NCBI RefSeq assembly: GCF_964340395.1
Contig: NC_135558.1
Location: 18,375,771-18,413,270 of the forward strand
Length of the DNA: 37,500 nucleotides
Reading direction: 5' to 3'
DNA from: Glandiceps talaboti
Taxonomy: Eukaryota > Hemichordata > Enteropneusta > Spengelidae
Positions 1-20,040 of this stretch are shown here, piece by piece (position 1 is the first letter of the stretch; each line of letters begins with the position of its first letter). The notes below the pieces were generated by a model, which was not told the DNA's origin, did no database searches, and worked only from the letters and a program-made list of their open reading frames with translations. The position numbers and the translations under genes were made by a program.

Positions 1-200
1 ACGAATATACTAAATTATATTGAAATTGAAGTATGCAGTCTTAAGATATTGCTTAATTATTTGATTTCATTAATATGCAAATTTCTCTAATTAAACATTA
101 ACCAATCTGGCTGAAAACCTAATCAGGTCTAGCTATTACCCTGAAGATTATATATTCTAAATTTCATTACAATTAAGCCAGCCGAATTTTAGAAAATGAT

Positions 201-242
201 GACACAGACAGACAGACAGACAGACAAACACACAGACAGACA
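201..242. repeat. (GACA)n microsatellite
   Basis: Imperfect GACA/CAGA tandem array next to the recombinase fragment. Confidence 0.9.
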
Positions 243-293
243 TTTGATTTTAATACCTCTCGTACCCTTACGGGAGGTAAAAACTCCACAGAC

Positions 294-560
294 TTGCTTA
301 TTATTCGGGATTTATGTAGGATTTTGCTGTGCTTTACAGGTTTTCTCAGATTTAATGAAGTCAGCAATTTAAGGTGTTGTGACGTTATACTTCATGAAAA
401 ATATTTCAGTCTAAATATTACCCATAGTAAAACTGATGACCAGTATCGTCAAGGAAACGGTGTTGTAATTGCCAAAGTAGAATCTTTTTCATGTCCATTT
501 GCTATGTTACAGCAGTATTCAGCTGCAGCTTCAATTATTTTTGTATTTCCGATTTTCTCT
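294..560 (+). pseudogene. Tyrosine recombinase (integrase-like) fragment, decayed
   Basis: The reading frame from about 294 gives a peptide with LCRILLCFTGFLRFNEVSNL, then ITHSKTDDQYRQGNGVVIAK, then CPFAMLQQY. This is the pattern of the N-terminal part of the catalytic domain of tyrosine recombinases carried by mobile elements: an RF-E box with the first catalytic arginine, a SKTD-YR-GN strand region, and a CP--LL-Y helix. The downstream half, which should carry the H-x-x-R and tyrosine, is not found before the frame ends at 572. The frame is therefore truncated. No flanking element ends were recognised. The family assignment comes from motif pattern only; the subclass (Crypton, DIRS or other) is not resolved. 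Confidence 0.55.
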
Positions 561-572
561 TTAATCCAATGA

Positions 573-2164
573 TTAGATCAAAATCTGTTTTTCGTTAGTG
601 GGGAAAAACAAGAAGTTGAGCTATATATACTCCATCGTCGCAAACCACGACCTGTCTTACGGCAACGTTATTAACAAGCCTCCCACTGGCCGTGGATGCA
701 TTCATATACAAGTATCCGTACTTGTGGTATAGCTAATTTATTCATTTTGTATGTAAATATTACAACCAATCAGATTGCCCCTTGCATACCACGTGATATA
801 AATTACCTTGGCAAGAGAATAGTACATACACTGAAAACTGACTTGGCCAAGTTGGGTTCTTGTTGCTGAAATTTCATTTTTGCCATCCTACAAACAAGAT
901 TGGATTGAATTAATGGTCTCTTTATTTCGTAGGCCATCGGCCCAAATAACGAAACATTTCAATATATACATGGAGGCGGCAAGAAAATAAGACACATATT
1001 TGTAGTATGACACTACTTCACCTCTGTACGTCCATTTTTCTTTTTTCGACAAATGCCCACCTGCTGTAAAAGTTACCAAGGCTTAGTGGAAACGTAACTT
1101 CTACATATCACAATAGTCACTAAGATTGTCAACTGACATATTATATATATAGCCAAACTAGTGTACATACCATGAACCGGTACAATACGTCATTCACAGG
1201 AGTCCATGTTGACAACGGACTGTAGGCTTCTACCTTGACGTTTCTCCTTTTTTTTGGTTGAACAAATCTACCTATCCGACACCGCCATGACTCCAGGCAC
1301 AACCCCATCGTTAATAACCCCGTACCACTGCAGTGTCTTTCGAGGAAAATTGACGAGACAAGTCAAGGTTTCTAGAGAGTGTAACTGACCCTGTATCTGT
1401 CGGGTTGAACGCAATCACATGACCAATTGGATTGATACATGTATGAACGTAAAATAATGATTTATCAATCTTGCCTCGAAGTGTCAAGCAGGATTTGTGG
1501 ATTTGTTGTACCTTCAATACAATCCGATACAATCGTGAGTTTGTAGCAAGTAGGTTAAAAAGTATTATACCCTTTATCTGTCATAATAATCTGTCATAAG
1601 TTTACATAGCGGGTTATAACCAACTCCTTGTCTGAGTTGCTGCTGAAGTCTTATCAGTATTGGATAGTGTAAGACAAAGGGGGATTTCGAAGGTGTAAAT
1701 TGGGTTGACCTTTGTAGTTCAAGGAACACCAGTCCAGCAAAGTCATCAGTAACCATATGCCTACACATGGAAGTACATGGGGGAAGCCTCCGTGGTCTCA
1801 AGAATGAAATGCAAGAGTACGGCCCGAACCAAAATAGTTTGCCAAAATTACGAGGAGAACTTAATTACGGAGAAAAATAGTTGTGGCGAGTAGATAGTAT
1901 TAAAAAAATAAGTCATACTACTGTACCATGAATGGAGTACTGACTGCACAGTAAGAGCACAACTGTTACCATTCAAAAGAAACGGTAAACATTTAAAAAA
2001 ACGAATTTAAAAAAACGAATTTTATCTGCATATGATATGAGCTACACTATAACATAAGACACGTCTCGTTGTTCAGCCATATCAGGGCTTGTGAATGATG
2101 CATGGCTTATTTGTTTCGCCGTGAACACTGCATGCTGTGTGTGTCCTAATCCGACTGTGTACAC
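573..2164. other. Non-coding stretch, nothing recognised
   Basis: Short open frames only. I see no splice-bounded conserved exon, RNA gene or clear mobile element. Confidence 0.5.
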
Positions 2165-2227
2165 AGACACCGGTGGAAAGATAAACAACGCGGCTCCGCC
2201 TTGTTGTTTATCTTTCCACTGGTGTCT
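2165..2227. repeat. Short inverted repeat (hairpin)
   Basis: Arms 2165-2189 and 2203-2227 (25 bp each, one mismatch) flank a 13-base GC-rich loop. Weaker pairing continues outward through gtgtacac and gtatac. It could be the core of a MITE-like foldback element or a structured RNA; no family was recognised. Confidence 0.7.
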
Positions 2228-3887
2228 ATTGTATACTATCGTCCCTAATCTTTTTATATATACCGAGCGGCTTAGCCGCGAGAACAAATTGACTTGTAAA
2301 TTATTACACAGCCGGCCTGCACTCACGTGACAGCTTGACGACCTAATAATAAAATTGTGATTATTTGGGCTGTGAAATATAGAAGAGACCACTATTTACT
2401 CTGTAGCTATTTTCCATGCATTCCATTAGGAGTTTCACATCCTGAAATTTATGGCATATATGTCAATGATGACAGAAACATATTGAAACTTATTGAAATA
2501 AATTGCAAAAATACACAGGTTTCTAAATTTGTCAGAAAACAACAGGAGTAAAACGCGAAACATAAATGGTCATGAGTGACCGGCTAAAATTATAAACCGA
2601 CTTTAAAGAAAAAAGAGTATACTATCAAAATCATTATCACGGTGAACATATTCTGTGTTTAAAAACTGCATTCATTAGGGATAAGACTTGATCAGTAATT
2701 TGTTTTCAGACTTTTTCGTATTCAAATTCATATTTTCTTATGTTCACCAATGTGTGAATATTGAATGTTCATATGTAGACAGGCACAACACTAGATATCG
2801 ATGGTTCACGGTGAATACGACCAACAGATTTAACCTCAGCTCTAACGAAGCAACTGAGATGCCATGCTCTAACCCTGTGAATAAACATAACCCAATACTC
2901 AATTTGAGGGAGTACCACAGTACGCTATAAAATATATCAAGAAATTTGTAAATATGAACATAATTTTACCACAGTTTAGCAAATGACACAGACCTCATGA
3001 TTATTACCTGTATATTCAATAAAATAGTGCACAAAGAAATATATCAAAAAGTTGTAATAATCAATTCGTTGTAAGCCAAGACTGGGCCAATACATTTAAA
3101 AGGCTTTATCGACATACATGTATGTTAAAATATATATTCTGCGACAATGTAAGTGCATGTACATATTCAGCAACAGAAATAAGGCCGAATCTATTTCAAG
3201 GGGCACAGGCTGGGTATGGAAGCTTTTTTACTCTGATGGGTTAATAAAAAATACTTACATAAAACTATGGATAAAGTGATGACGTATGGTGTTTAAAAGG
3301 ATTCATGCATTTGGTGGCATTGAAAAATGTCTCCTGGCGTCCACAGTACAATTAAATGGTTTTCAGCAATATCGGCGCGGGAACAAAACTGTTCGGTTCG
3401 TTTAGAAAATTAATCTACCACATGATGAAGACAACACACTTTGATGACGCCAAGAGGTAGTAATTTATGCAATGACCTGTGACCCGTCAAACAGTGTGGC
3501 TGACCTGCATGCTGGCGATACAATGTAATATATAAGTACACGGTATTTGTTCATACGTTGTCGTGTTATTGGATGTATTTTTCGGATACTGCTGTGCTAT
3601 AAAATGAATAATAATGAGCTAATCTGTTTTTGATAAAAAATGAGGCACTTTTAACAGTTAAAGTTATGTGGCTGATGACAGTGGCCGGGGATGTGAAATG
3701 TATGATGTACGCATGTACAGTGATGTATGCATATCCCCGGACTCCTGATCCTGGTACACCATGCTCGAGTCCAGGGGCACGACTGTGATTGCCAGTGCCA
3801 GTTGTAACGCTTACACTATAAGCTTACCGCGGTCCTAATATGTTACTGTCCGAAGCAAAATAAAGCTACAGACTACGCATACGATCA

Positions 3888-3890
<3 letters not shown>
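2228..3890. other. Non-coding stretch, nothing recognised
   Basis: AT-rich sequence with short random frames. No exon of the downstream ACE gene was found here by eye. Confidence 0.45.
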
Positions 3891-3980
<90 letters not shown>

Positions 3981-4035
3981 CTCGGTGAGTATCAATCTGC
4001 TAAGACACACACACACACACACAGATATATATATG

Positions 4036-4100
<65 letters not shown>
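3891..4100. repeat. Two (TA)n blocks separated by a 27-bp module and (CA)n
   Basis: (TA)n runs at about 3891-3978 and 4027-4100. Between them lies a unique stretch starting aactcggtgagtatcaatct at 3979, ending at 4005 and followed by (CA)n. The same module starts three copies at 32.4-32.8 kb, also next to (TA)n. Confidence 0.9.
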
Positions 4101-4101
<1 letters not shown>

Positions 4102-4749
4102 TGACCAAAACAACAATGAATTGAGTCCCTGATAAGAATGCACAAATTAAATTCTGTGATTGATGTCACCCTGAGATGGGAAAACCAAGGAGGGAGGGTT
4201 TACAAAACAAACTAATTATATATTCCAAAATACGCAAATTAAGACAAAATTAAAATTTGAGTGATTAACAATGTCTTACCTGTACTCCTATGTTGACACA
4301 ATCGTGCTATTTTATGACAGAATATCTCTATTTGGTATATCGGGCAATCAAGTAGGGTCGCAGAATCAACCTGTTTTCAATTATGTGGCACTGAACTATT
4401 AAACAAATAGTCCCCATTTCTCAGGGTGAAAACCGAACAACTTACAGTCATTAAGTATTGACTGCACATACTGCACTACATGTAAAGTTCCTGAATGAAA
4501 TTAGAATAAGTGTTAAGACTAACCAGGTAAATGTGGAAAATGAAATGATACATGAAGAACATGTCATATAAACTCAAAATGCCAACCTTGTCTTTGTAAA
4601 CCACACTGAACAAACGCTGTCATATCAACAAAGTTAACAAGATATATGTATCAGTAGTTTAATATGGATATCACAGGAAATGGTGACAAAGAAATTGAAG
4701 TCTCCTACAACTGGTTTCCATGGATGAAAATAAACAGTTAAAGGTCCTG
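4101..4749. other. Non-coding stretch, nothing recognised
   Basis: No conserved frame or structural RNA seen. Confidence 0.45.
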
Positions 4750-5346
4750 TCAGAAGTGTATCAAAGTTTCCTGGAAAACAAGTACCACTTCGTCTCTGAA
4801 CGTTAATGCAAATCCTTTTAAATACCTGAACAGAGTTGCAGCATAGTGGGCATCAGGATGACTCATGTTGAGTGCCTTGACTGGATTCTGAATCGTAGTT
4901 GAAATTGACCTGTGTATTGCAATACTGATGAAATGAAGGCATTTTGAGGACAAAACTGTAGCCGCCTAAGCGATTGCTTGGATGGTATTGAGGTCCCCTC
5001 TGGCAGCTGACTTAGTACTTGTGATTGCAAGTCACCTATTGACATGGCCAGTGCTGAATGAGACACACCATGTCTCCTGTCATCAGCAGCTTCGACATCA
5101 AAGCAGTATCTGGGTCCTGTGTTTCAAAGAGCACTTGCAGTCTTGCTTGCACCATTTTATACTTACATCATTTATCATTACAGTAGACATGTCATTAGTC
5201 AGGTACTGATAGATACTGGTCATGACTGCTGGACTTGTTTTGTATACCAGTTGAAATTTCTGCTGAAATTCCCTCTTCATTGCTCTTGTATGGTATGACG
5301 GTATCCTTTTCTCCACTTCATGCACAACAGTATTGGTTTTAACCAC
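4750..5346 (-). pseudogene. Decayed ORF resembling a repeated invertebrate protein family
   Basis: Three adjoining minus-strand frames read as one broken protein. The order is: KREFQQKFQLVYKTSP about 5346-5098; a MSIGDLQSQVLSQLPEG---SLRRLQF---YTGQFQLRF segment about 5066-4863; then, after a frameshift near 4870, HPDAHYAATLFRYLK down to about 4750. The combination 'IS--DL---V---LP-G---IP', 'LQF-P-N', 'YTG-F', 'HPD-HY---LFRYLK-FA--FRD' resembles an uncharacterised protein found in many copies in invertebrate genomes and probably of transposon origin. I infer that from memory of the pattern, not from a search. Frameshifts and stops make it non-functional. Confidence 0.45.
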
Positions 5347-7904
5347 ATCAACACTTGCATCTGCCTACCATTTAAACCAGAGTGTACCCATGTTATTTCC
5401 TAGGCCTGTAGCATATGAATACACCTATACATCAAAAGGCAGCTTTAGCTCATGTATATATTTGTGGCTGTCTTTACGGTCACAGGCATACAAGTTGACA
5501 TTTTCTGGTTTCATTTGCGCCCCCATCCCTACACAGACTACAACGTTCTAGACGAACACTAACATTACCGCTCATTTTAAACGCGCCAGTTCGATGTCAG
5601 ATTCACGATTTGCGCCATCAATATACTGGTATAATATAATATATAATTTGGAATAGACTCAAATGTATATTGTTACATGTACTATTCAGAAAATATAAAG
5701 AAATATCATTAATTTTGAAACAAATGCGAAGCCCGCATGAGGATATATTGCCCATCACCAAAAAAAATAGATGGGTAAGTTGAACAGCTTTTTCATTTTT
5801 TCTGGCCTAATGTCACATCTTTCAAAGTAGTTGCCGAAAAGATATCACATTCAAAGTATAAAAACCCAAACTTTTAAATAAAAAAATGGATGGTGCTTTC
5901 TCAAATAAGTAACACAAAAACATTTTTTTTACCCTACTCCCAACACTTTTATGGCCCTCCTTTATGTTGGCATCCAAGGTGAACTCAGTGAATTCTCCTT
6001 GTCATTATCATTATAATGGATAATGGAAATAATTGAAGTTAGGATTTTGATGTCGAAGGTACAGCTCTGTTTACAAATTCAGGGCCATTCTTTCCATAGC
6101 AAGTTGTCGCTTCAAAATGAATTGCGGAATAACACCAGTGTCAGTGTGCAATCAGATATTATATCAAACAACATTTTAACCAAAGACAACGCCGAACACA
6201 ATTATTGAAAGTGGATCTTTAAAAAGTGGATCTTAAATTGCGTACCTAGTTTAATAGTTTTTCAGGGCCACCAAATATTCCAAAAAGAGATCTGCCGTTT
6301 TATCAGTAAATGTTTTAATATAAGAAACAAGATGTAAATGAGGTCGAGTGCATCTTCGGAGTCACTGCATGCAACAGGCGACCTCACGTTGGACGACTTT
6401 TCCAGTCTTTTTTTTTTGAGTTTCACTCTCTGACGTTATTTCGACTTTCTAATTTCAAATGAAGGAGACTTTTAAGACTACTGTTACTCGCGGAAAATGC
6501 ACAGTGCATGTGAACTTCTTTTGTCCTTTCCCGCACAAAGAATTTTTAAAAGTTACAATTATTAGCGGGACACATTTTTATTCAAAGTTAAGTGCAGTTC
6601 GCTGACATCTCGCTCACGTATTCAGCATGATCTCGTCTATTTGCATTTACCTCGAGTCACAGGAATTGTAGCATTTTATTTGATTTGATTTGAACGCTAC
6701 AATTATTGCAGCTATGCCCTACTGTAATGCACTTGTACGGTCTCATATCATGATGTGACCTGTCTTTGCTTTAAACTGATATGACGCTCACTTGGTGTTT
6801 TACTAAGAATATATGTGAAAAAATATGGTCTGTAAATGTTTTAATTTTGGTAATACTCCAATGCATTTATAAATCGACTAGTGATAGTGAATTTATAGTT
6901 ATTATCTTGGACCCGGGCTGTCTACGTGTTGGAATCGGTACCTGTCGACATGTAGAACTACTGCTAGTCAGGACTATTTCCGAACATTTTGGATTTTCAC
7001 TCCTCCAACTCCTTTTTTGTGGACGAGCAAAAATTCGTAAAATCAAAATGTCAGGTAGGATATCGGGAATGGTGATGCAGCGTTAGTACTATCATATACT
7101 CTACAATCCTACAAGTGTAGGGTCTATTCTCCTATCTACAGGTAGGCTCGTGATAAGGTTGGTCAACAACAAATAATTTTGCGACCGGAAACAAAACAGT
7201 AACTGGGGACCAGAGTTATTATTTGGTAAATATATACTGTTATGAGTACGAGTAAGGATATTTATATATTGACTTTTGATGGTAATTTTACTTCCTACTT
7301 TTGCTGTCTCCAGCAGTAATGAATATAAAAATAAAATACATTTCTTTTCACACATCAGTGAAACCTATGTACACATATCAAGCGTCAAACTAATTTGTCA
7401 TGAATATTGTTTTTTGAACTTCCTCCATGAAAACTTCAACAACTCTGTTCTTTAGAACTAGTTATCACAATATCGAAATAATGGTGACAGACTTTAAAAT
7501 ATGGCAGTATTTTGATTACTCTGTACCATAGAAATGCATAATATCTCGCTCGACATATATTTTGAAACACTAATTTGTTTTCTCGTATCAAAATAGAGAA
7601 CACAATTTCTATATAATATCCATTATATCATTTTTATCACATATCAAGCACACTCAGCACATTACTAACTCAATATGGTGAGTAACCACAACTTGCATGT
7701 TTGTACAGTTTGTCAGCAAATTCCTGCTGTTCCCTTCAAGGTCATTTTTAACTATACACATGTACATGAAAGTGACCTCCTGGGATAGGACTAGTTTTGC
7801 TGGATTTTTTTTTCTTTTATGATTGTACTTTCCATAGCTTACTAAACTGACAGCTCATAACATACTAATACATCCATCCATCAGCTGTTGACATCCGATG
7901 AACT
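5347..7904. other. Non-coding stretch, nothing recognised
   Basis: Several short frames of up to about 100 codons, with no domain, splice pattern or codon signature that I recognise. Confidence 0.45.
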
Positions 7905-7926
7905 GATGAAACACATGAACATGTGA

Positions 7927-8040
7927 GACATACATACATACATATATTCATACATACATACATACATACATACATACATACATACATACATACACACACA
8001 CACATACACACACATACATACATACATACATACATACATA
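7927..8040. repeat. (ACAT)n microsatellite
   Basis: Tandem acat units with one atattc interruption and a short (CA)n insert. Confidence 0.95.
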
Positions 8041-8282
8041 CATTTTTTTTTTGTATATGTAGTGCAATTGCGAACAATAGTCACTTCAGGAATAAATGAC
8101 AAAGAGATCTCCTAATTGGCCAAGCAAATTGGTTCGCTGCTGCTCAGAATAACAAAAAAAAAAAAATAAAAATGTAAGACGGCAACACTTTACGAAAGGT
8201 GTACATTGTACTTTAACGTGCATTGGGTATTGCACTCCATACATACATACAATACATAACTGATGAAACACATGAAAATGTG

Positions 8283-8351
8283 AGACATACATACATACAT
8301 ATATTCATACATACATACATATATTCATACATACATACATACATACATACA

Positions 8352-8384
<33 letters not shown>

Positions 8385-8453
8385 TCATACATACATACAT
8401 ACATACATACATACATACATACATACATACATACATACATACACACACACACA

Positions 8454-8486
<33 letters not shown>

Positions 8487-8581
8487 TCATACATACATAC
8501 ATACATATATTCATACATACATACATACATACATACGTACATACATATATTCATACATACATACATACATACATACATACA

Positions 8582-8613
<32 letters not shown>

Positions 8614-8677
8614 CACATACATACATACATACATACATACATACATACATACATACATACATACATACATACATACA
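8283..8677. repeat. Long (ACAT)n array with ATATTC interruptions
   Basis: About 395 bp of catacata units interrupted repeatedly by atattc. The left flank (about 8262-8285, tgatgaaacacatgaaaatg) duplicates the flank of the shorter array at about 7902-7928. The two arrays therefore derive from one duplicated segment. Confidence 0.95.
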
Positions 8678-9035
8678 GTATTCTATCTATCAGACTACTC
8701 TAGGTCTCCATCTAGTGATTTACACATTTATTTGTTCTTGGGCCACATTAAAACTGGGGTTAGGGTGAAATCAGAGGGATCTGAGTAACTGAGACAACAT
8801 TGATTTCCATGGCCCACTCAGCCTTTCCCACAAAATGTTATGAAGGGTTTCCTACTGTTCCTCCCAATTGCTACCAGGGTTATCATGGATACAATTAAAG
8901 AAGCAGGGGCATTTAATATATTTTCACGTACCCCTCTTTTTAATCATAGCTTACATCTTCATTTCAAGCCTTCACTCATATGGTGTTTTGAAATCAGACT
9001 TTAAGTTATCGCAATACTTTGATTATTTCCTTTAG
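8678..9035. other. Intron or upstream sequence before the first visible exon of gene 1
   Basis: Ends with the pyrimidine-rich acceptor tatttcctttag just before 9036. Presumed to be intron 1 of gene 1. Confidence 0.6.
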
Positions 9036-16708
<7,673 letters not shown>

Positions 16709-17372
16709 AAGATGACGTACGCATGATGACGAGGGAAAGTCTTCTCTTTTAATTTTTAACCTGGTAGATTATTTAGCTTGTATTACCCCGGATATAAACT
16801 TATCTTTGCGTATATTGGTTTTCTTTTCTTTACTAAGTGGAGGTTTTCGTTCGTCGGGTTGAATCTTACCTCGTAAGCCATAATATATTATGAAATTTAT
16901 TATTTCTACTGTTTTCAACTTTCCTTAGAATAATTTAGCTGTATATTTTCGATTTCCTTGAAACGATTTTCATATATTTCGTGGATCGCAGAATATGAAA
17001 CATGTATTGAATCTATTATCTCTTGTCCTTAGCTTATCTCGATAAATCACATCTTTTGATTCCAAAGAAGTTTTAAAATCGCAGTCTATGTATGGTTGTT
17101 TGGGGCACAATTATCCACTTTCCTATTGTTGTATGGTAGTCGAATTACGTAAACAAAAGATTTGCAAACTGAATGTATGGGGGCGCCTTTCATTGATTCC
17201 TTGTTCACACTGGAATGTAAGATACGTTGTGTTGTTCCGCCCTCACCGGTGTGAGAGGAGTTGATCGATGTGTGAGGGCGCCTCATCACGGCTTACCTTA
17301 CAGACTATTCACATATGACCTCGTAATACGCTAGTTTAAACTTAAATGTCATGACAAATCGAACTACCATAA
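16709..17372. other. 3' flank of gene 1
   Basis: Presumed 3' UTR and intergenic sequence, AT-rich. I see no canonical AATAAA close to the stop codon. Confidence 0.5.
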
Positions 17373-17440
17373 TATATATATCGGTGTATATATATATATA
17401 TATATAATCAAAGTAGGTTGGTTGGAACTTGAGGTGCTTG

Positions 17441-17483
17441 GTTGTAACTCCGAGTTTCACGCTCAATGCGTTCATCAGACAAC
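17441..17483 (-). ncRNA. Hammerhead ribozyme motif, left arm of PLE palindrome
   Basis: Exact reverse complement of the motif at 20041-20083, at the mirrored position of the palindrome. Core and stems are intact. Confidence 0.8.
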
Positions 17484-17590
17484 TGTCAGCTACTCGTTGT
17501 GTTACTGTATTTATATGTGTAAGGTGTGAAAGAATTTATTGGCAGTTAATTGTGTATTGTTTCTATGCATACAAGGGGTCCTCAGATTTG

Positions 17591-18761
17591 TCAGGTGATG
17601 TTACTTTTGAAGTTCGCTATGTAGAACTTGTTTTCGTGTCGGCACTTTGAGATGAGTTCAGATTTTTTGTTGAGAAGTGTTTGTTTGTCGGCGTTGAGGA
17701 TGCAGAGTTTTTCAGTTAGGCAGAGGTCGCATCGTTTGGTTTCGTTACTGTATGGTCGTGCTCTCTGTGATATAGACCAGTCTACATTGAACGTTTTTTT
17801 ATTTCTTTTCAGCTGCCAGATGTATTTCGAAAGTTCAGTGCTGTTTGCGTATTTTTCGTGTCTGAAGGTTAGGTTGTGGTTATTGTATCTTTGTTTGAAG
17901 GCATGTTCAGTCAGGCCGATGTACAGTTTGGGGGGTTGGTTGCATTCCTCTCTTTTTACTTCTGCGTTGTAGATTATACTGGTGGTCAGGCAGCTTTCCT
18001 GTAGGGGGCATGTACTTTTATTTCGGCAGTTGCAGGATTTCTCTTTGGTCGTTGTGTTGTTGTTCGCGATTTTGTTGTTATGTGTTTTGATGATGTTGGC
18101 GACGTTTGGCATGCAGCTGTAACTGACTTTCATTGTATTTTGGTTGAAGATCTTGTGTAGGGTTGATTTCTTTGGGAAATGTTTCCTGATGAGTTTTAGA
18201 AATATTCCCCCAATGCTTGTTCTGACGTTAGAGCTGAATGGTGGGTTGAACCAGATGATGTTACGCTGGCGGGTTCTTTTTCTAGGTGCTTGTGGGTTGT
18301 TAGTGTAGGATATTTTCTCTGTGTAACCGCTGTCCTTCAGTGCGTTGTAGTACAATGGTGCTGACTGACTGAAGATTTCAGCATCATACGAGATGGTGGT
18401 TAAACGTCTGCTTATCGATGCGGGTAGGTTCTTGGTGATGTTTGGTGGGTGGTTGGATTGCTTGTGGATATATACTGGTCGATCGTTTGGTTTTCGGTAG
18501 GGGTAGTGTTTTCCAGTGTTTAAGTCGAGCGTGATGTCCAGAAAATTCGTTATTTTCTGATTGGTTTGGGCGGTGATTTTAAGGCCGAGTTCCTGAAATG
18601 TTTTATTCATGTGTTTCCTAATTTGATCAGCTTTTCTTCCCGAGGTGTTGTGCAGGGCAGCTAGACCATCGTCTCTGTATAGGCCGATGTTTTCTTTCTT
18701 GTGCGTTTTAGCCAGTGTGTTCAGGATGTAGATGCCAACCAGTTCGCATATTTCGGCTCCG
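17591..18761 (-). CDS. Penelope-like element polyprotein C-terminal part, left arm
   Basis: The frame (17591-18823 with the part crossing the palindrome centre) gives 410 codons. The roughly 20 N-terminal residues beyond 18761 are antisense of the other arm and are not native. Element-derived sequence starts near AEICELVGIYILNTLAKTH, then ENIGLYRDDGLAAL, which is RT motif C with catalytic YRDD. The thumb region follows (TNFLDITLDLNTGKHYPYRK). A cysteine cluster C-C-----C-----C (CNCRNKSTCPLQESC) precedes a GIY-YIG-type core, LYIGLTEHAFKQRYNNH, and a final CDLCLTEKLCIL---LLNKKSEL---CRH block. The RT fingers and motifs A-B are missing, so the copy cannot be active on its own. Confidence 0.75.
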
Positions 18762-18762
18762 A

Positions 18763-19933
18763 CGGAGCCGAAATATGCGAACTGGTTGGCATCTACATCC
18801 TGAACACACTGGCTAAAACGCACAAGAAAGAAAACATCGGCCTATACAGAGACGATGGTCTAGCTGCCCTGCACAACACCTCGGGAAGAAAAGCTGATCA
18901 AATTAGGAAACACATGAATAAAACATTTCAGGAACTCGGCCTTAAAATCACCGCCCAAACCAATCAGAAAATAACGAATTTTCTGGACATCACGCTCGAC
19001 TTAAACACTGGAAAACACTACCCCTACCGAAAACCAAACGATCGACCAGTATATATCCACAAGCAATCCAACCACCCACCAAACATCACCAAGAACCTAC
19101 CCGCATCGATAAGCAGACGTTTAACCACCATCTCGTATGATGCTGAAATCTTCAGTCAGTCAGCACCATTGTACTACAACGCACTGAAGGACAGCGGTTA
19201 CACAGAGAAAATATCCTACACTAACAACCCACAAGCACCTAGAAAAAGAACCCGCCAGCGTAACATCATCTGGTTCAACCCACCATTCAGCTCTAACGTC
19301 AGAACAAGCATTGGGGGAATATTTCTAAAACTCATCAGGAAACATTTCCCAAAGAAATCAACCCTACACAAGATCTTCAACCAAAATACAATGAAAGTCA
19401 GTTACAGCTGCATGCCAAACGTCGCCAACATCATCAAAACACATAACAACAAAATCGCGAACAACAACACAACGACCAAAGAGAAATCCTGCAACTGCCG
19501 AAATAAAAGTACATGCCCCCTACAGGAAAGCTGCCTGACCACCAGTATAATCTACAACGCAGAAGTAAAAAGAGAGGAATGCAACCAACCCCCCAAACTG
19601 TACATCGGCCTGACTGAACATGCCTTCAAACAAAGATACAATAACCACAACCTAACCTTCAGACACGAAAAATACGCAAACAGCACTGAACTTTCGAAAT
19701 ACATCTGGCAGCTGAAAAGAAATAAAAAAACGTTCAATGTAGACTGGTCTATATCACAGAGAGCACGACCATACAGTAACGAAACCAAACGATGCGACCT
19801 CTGCCTAACTGAAAAACTCTGCATCCTCAACGCCGACAAACAAACACTTCTCAACAAAAAATCTGAACTCATCTCAAAGTGCCGACACGAAAACAAGTTC
19901 TACATAGCGAACTTCAAAAGTAACATCACCTGA
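18763..19933 (+). CDS. Penelope-like element polyprotein C-terminal part, right arm
   Basis: Mirror copy of the left-arm frame, identical through the whole element-derived part. It runs from the last RT motif (YRDD at about residue 48 of the open frame) through the Cys linker and GIY-YIG domain to a TGA at 19931. The open frame itself begins at 18701 in antisense sequence of the left arm. No frameshift or stop is present, which points to recent insertion. The YRDD plus C-terminal GIY-YIG order, together with the downstream hammerhead motif, supports the Penelope-like order of retroelements rather than LINE or LTR elements. Confidence 0.75.
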
Positions 19934-20040
19934 CAAATCTGAGGACCCCTTGTATGCATAGAAACAATACACAATTAACTGCCAATAAATTCTTTCACAC
20001 CTTACACATATAAATACAGTAACACAACGAGTAGCTGACA

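Noticed and set aside
201-242. CRISPR-like or other direct-repeat array
   Set aside because: All tandem arrays here are simple microsatellites without unique spacers, and the DNA is eukaryotic.
8213-8768. Long frames of MYVC or IHTY repeats
   Set aside because: Pure translation of the (ACAT)n microsatellite, open in several frames on both strands.
17628-17972. 114-codon frame opposite the Penelope-like coding sequence
   Set aside because: Shadow frame; its mirror copy occurs at 19552-19896 because of the palindrome.
18701-18762. N-terminal 20 residues of the right-arm Penelope-like frame
   Set aside because: Antisense of the left arm; open only because of the palindrome, not native protein.
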